Shown in pieces: positions 22,951 to 24,365 of a stretch of DNA of 24,365 bases. Position 1 is the stretch's first letter. The number at the start of each line of letters is the position of its first letter. The notes beneath the pieces were generated by a model that was not told the DNA's origin, did not search any database, and saw nothing but the letters and a program-made list of their open reading frames with translations. A program made the position numbers and the translations under genes. The stretch comes from an uncultured bacterium (GTDB lineage Bacteria; Spirochaetota; Spirochaetia; Sphaerochaetales; Sphaerochaetaceae): contig CAJMOS010000034.1 of the NCBI GenBank assembly GCA_905215015.1, positions 1 to 24,365 on the forward strand. The letters run 5' to 3'.

Positions 22951-22956
22951 GCGAGC

Positions 22957-22986
22957 AAGGGGCTTCCTTTCCAGGAGGCCCTTTCT
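22957..22986 (+). terminator. Intrinsic terminator after the aminotransferase
   Basis: AAGGG, a bulged G and CTTCCT pair with AGGAGG and CCCTT around a TTCC loop, followed by TCTGTTG. It starts 6 bases after the stop codon. Confidence 0.75.
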
Positions 22987-23010
22987 GTTGCCTATACACA
23001 GTTTGTTTTT

Positions 23011-23053
23011 TGGTATAAGCTATCAACAGCAATTCAAAGGTTAATTCAACCTT
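23011..23053 (+). promoter_or_regulatory. Possible promoter and 5' UTR stem-loop of the DEAD-box gene
   Basis: An extended -10 (TGG then TATAAG, ending 23019) has TTGCCT 20 bases upstream, a longer spacer than usual. The resulting leader of about 50 bases holds a small stem-loop (AAGGTT at 23037-23042, AACCTT at 23048-23053) before the AAGGAA Shine-Dalgarno. Confidence 0.4.
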
Positions 23054-23078
23054 ATTTCTATAGAAGGAAAAAGTTTAA

Positions 23079-24365
23079 ATGAAATTTGAGGAACTCGCGC
23101 TTTCGAAACCGATTCTTGACGGCATCGCCGATCTCGGTTTCACCGATTGCACTGAAGTCCAGTCCAAGGTCCTGCCCATTTCCCTAGCAGGCAAGGACGT
23201 GATGGTGCAGTCGAAGACGGGCAGCGGAAAGACTGCCGTCTACCTGCTTACCATCCTGCAGGATTACGTGAAGGCCAAGGAGGAGGGGAAGAGTTCCCTT
23301 CCCAAGGCTTTGGTTGTCGCCCCGACTCGAGAGCTGGCTGTCCAGATCGAGGAGGATGCCAAGAACTTCGCCAAGCATATCGACGGCATCGTCATCGGTT
23401 GCTTCTACGGGGGTGTCGGCTATGAGAAGCAGGAGGCGGTGCTGGACAAAGGGTGCGACCTGTTCGTCTGCACGCCGGGCCGCATCCTGGATTTCCAGAA
23501 GTCCCACAAGATCGACTTCCGCCAGTTCGACATCTTCGTCGTCGACGAAGCCGACCGGCTGTTCGACATGGGGTTCTATCCCGACATCCAGAAGATGTTC
23601 AGCCTGCTGCACGACCAGAAGGAGCGGCAGACCATGCTCTTCAGCGCCACGCTCGGCACCAAGGTGCAGAATCTCGCCTGGCAGTACATGAACGAGCCGG
23701 AAGAGGTCGCCATCCATCCCGAGGAGGTCACCGTCAAGGCGATCACCCAGGAGCTTTACCATGTCGCGAAGAGCGACAAGTTCGGGCTGTTCCTCCAGGT
23801 CCTCACCAAGGAAAAGCCGGAAAGCTGCCTGATTTTCACCAACATGAAGAGCACCTGCATCGAGGTGGCCAAACGTCTGACTCTGAACGGGTTCCCCACC
23901 AGCTACCTGATGGGGGACATGCCGCAGAGCAAGCGTCTGCGCACGATCGATGACATGAAAGAGGGCAAGATCAAATACCTGGTCGCTACCGATGTCGCGG
24001 CTCGCGGCCTGCAGATTGATGACCTGGCGATGGTGGTGAACTACGATATCCCGGAGGATTATGAGAGTTACGTCCATCGCATTGGGCGTACCGCCCGTGC
24101 CGGCAAGAGCGGCAAGGCGATCACGTTCGCCGATGAGGAGTATGTCTATGGCCTAGAGGGAATCGAGGATTATATCAAGATGAAGATTCCCGTAATCTGG
24201 CCGCAGGAGGGAGACCTTCCCGTGGTTGAAGACAAGACCAAGGACATGAAATTCCGAGATCTCGTCTCCACCAAGGAGTACGCCGGTCACAGCGCAGATC
24301 GCGAGGAAGGCTATCGCGGCCGTGGAAGAGGTGGCCGACCTTCCTCCAGAGGCCGCAGTGGAGAG
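23079..24365 (+). CDS. DEAD-box RNA helicase (3' partial)
   Basis: 429 residues to the window end, still open. ATP-dependent RNA unwinding, cytoplasmic, typical roles in ribosome assembly, RNA decay or cold growth. All motifs are present: Q motif with F3 and Q28 (FTDCTEVQ), motif I SKTGSGKT at 45-52, Ia APTRELA, Ib TPGR, II DEAD at 156-159, III SAT, IV LIFTN, V ATDVAARG, VI HRIGRTAR at 333-340. After the helicase core comes an acidic and lysine-rich linker, then an Arg/Gly-rich tail (GYRGRGRGGRPSSRGRSG) that probably binds RNA nonspecifically and continues beyond the window. The ATG at 23079 has AAGGA about 10 bases upstream. RhlE/CsdA-like by layout, but the exact subfamily is not assigned. 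Confidence 0.95.
   Translation, partial: MKFEELALSKPILDGIADLGFTDCTEVQSKVLPISLAGKDVMVQSKTGSGKTAVYLLTILQDYVKAKEEGKSSLPKALVVAPTRELAVQIEEDAKNFAKHIDGIVIGCFYGGVGYEKQEAVLDKGCDLFVCTPGRILDFQKSHKIDFRQFDIFVVDEADRLFDMGFYPDIQKMFSLLHDQKERQTMLFSATLGTKVQNLAWQYMNEPEEVAIHPEEVTVKAITQELYHVAKSDKFGLFLQVLTKEKPESCLIFTNMKSTCIEVAKRLTLNGFPTSYLMGDMPQSKRLRTIDDMKEGKIKYLVATDVAARGLQIDDLAMVVNYDIPEDYESYVHRIGRTARAGKSGKAITFADEEYVYGLEGIEDYIKMKIPVIWPQEGDLPVVEDKTKDMKFRDLVSTKEYAGHSADREEGYRGRGRGGRPSSRGRSGE

Overview
The window reads as chromosomal DNA from a diderm bacterium, most likely a spirochaete (Sphaerochaeta/Treponema relatives). This is an inference. It rests on the polA-coaE neighbourhood, as I recall it from Borrelia, on the EpmA/EF-P/KamA-type set, and on the overall gene mix. 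Coding density is very high. Genes sit in short operons closed by clear intrinsic terminators. I see no tRNA, rRNA, insertion sequence or CRISPR array.

Layout. (1) 1-2572, plus strand: 3' part of polA, then coaE, then an unrecognised membrane-anchored helical protein. (2) 2600-3649, minus: a KamA/EpmB-type radical-SAM aminomutase, divergent from (3) 3715-10193, plus: an MFS sugar-type transporter translationally coupled to a peptide-export cassette. The cassette holds a very short HlyD-like adaptor, a C39-peptidase ABC transporter, a second NHLM-type ABC transporter, and a 77-residue precursor with a textbook double-glycine leader. The precursor has its own promoter and terminator. (4) 10238-11506, plus: an RluA-family pseudouridine synthase with a long N-terminal module, convergent with (5) 11602-12603, minus: a BASS-family sodium symporter. 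(6) 12818-15053, minus: epmA, efp, terminator, mntP. (7) 15146-22040, plus: mnmE-mnmG-rsmG-ftsK. (8) 22120-22950: a class IV aminotransferase. (9) 23079 to the window end: a DEAD-box RNA helicase.

The most interesting system is the export cassette. The transporters resemble the NHLM class, which usually handles long-leader precursors (nitrile-hydratase-like or Nif11-type). Here they sit with a short double-glycine peptide whose predicted 52-residue product is acidic and cysteine-free. No modification enzyme is nearby, and the membrane-fusion protein seems to have lost its coiled-coil middle.

Two further themes stand out. First, EF-P (with the PGKG lysine loop), EpmA and an EpmB-like aminomutase all lie within about 12 kb, which suggests a complete EF-P beta-lysylation pathway. 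Second, five genes (kamA, the MFS gene, rluA-like, epmA, mnmE) lack a Shine-Dalgarno sequence. Each has a TTGC-type -35 and a -10 box placed so that transcription would start at or within a few bases of the ATG, suggesting leaderless mRNAs. The kamA and MFS promoters appear to share one palindromic -35 hexamer.
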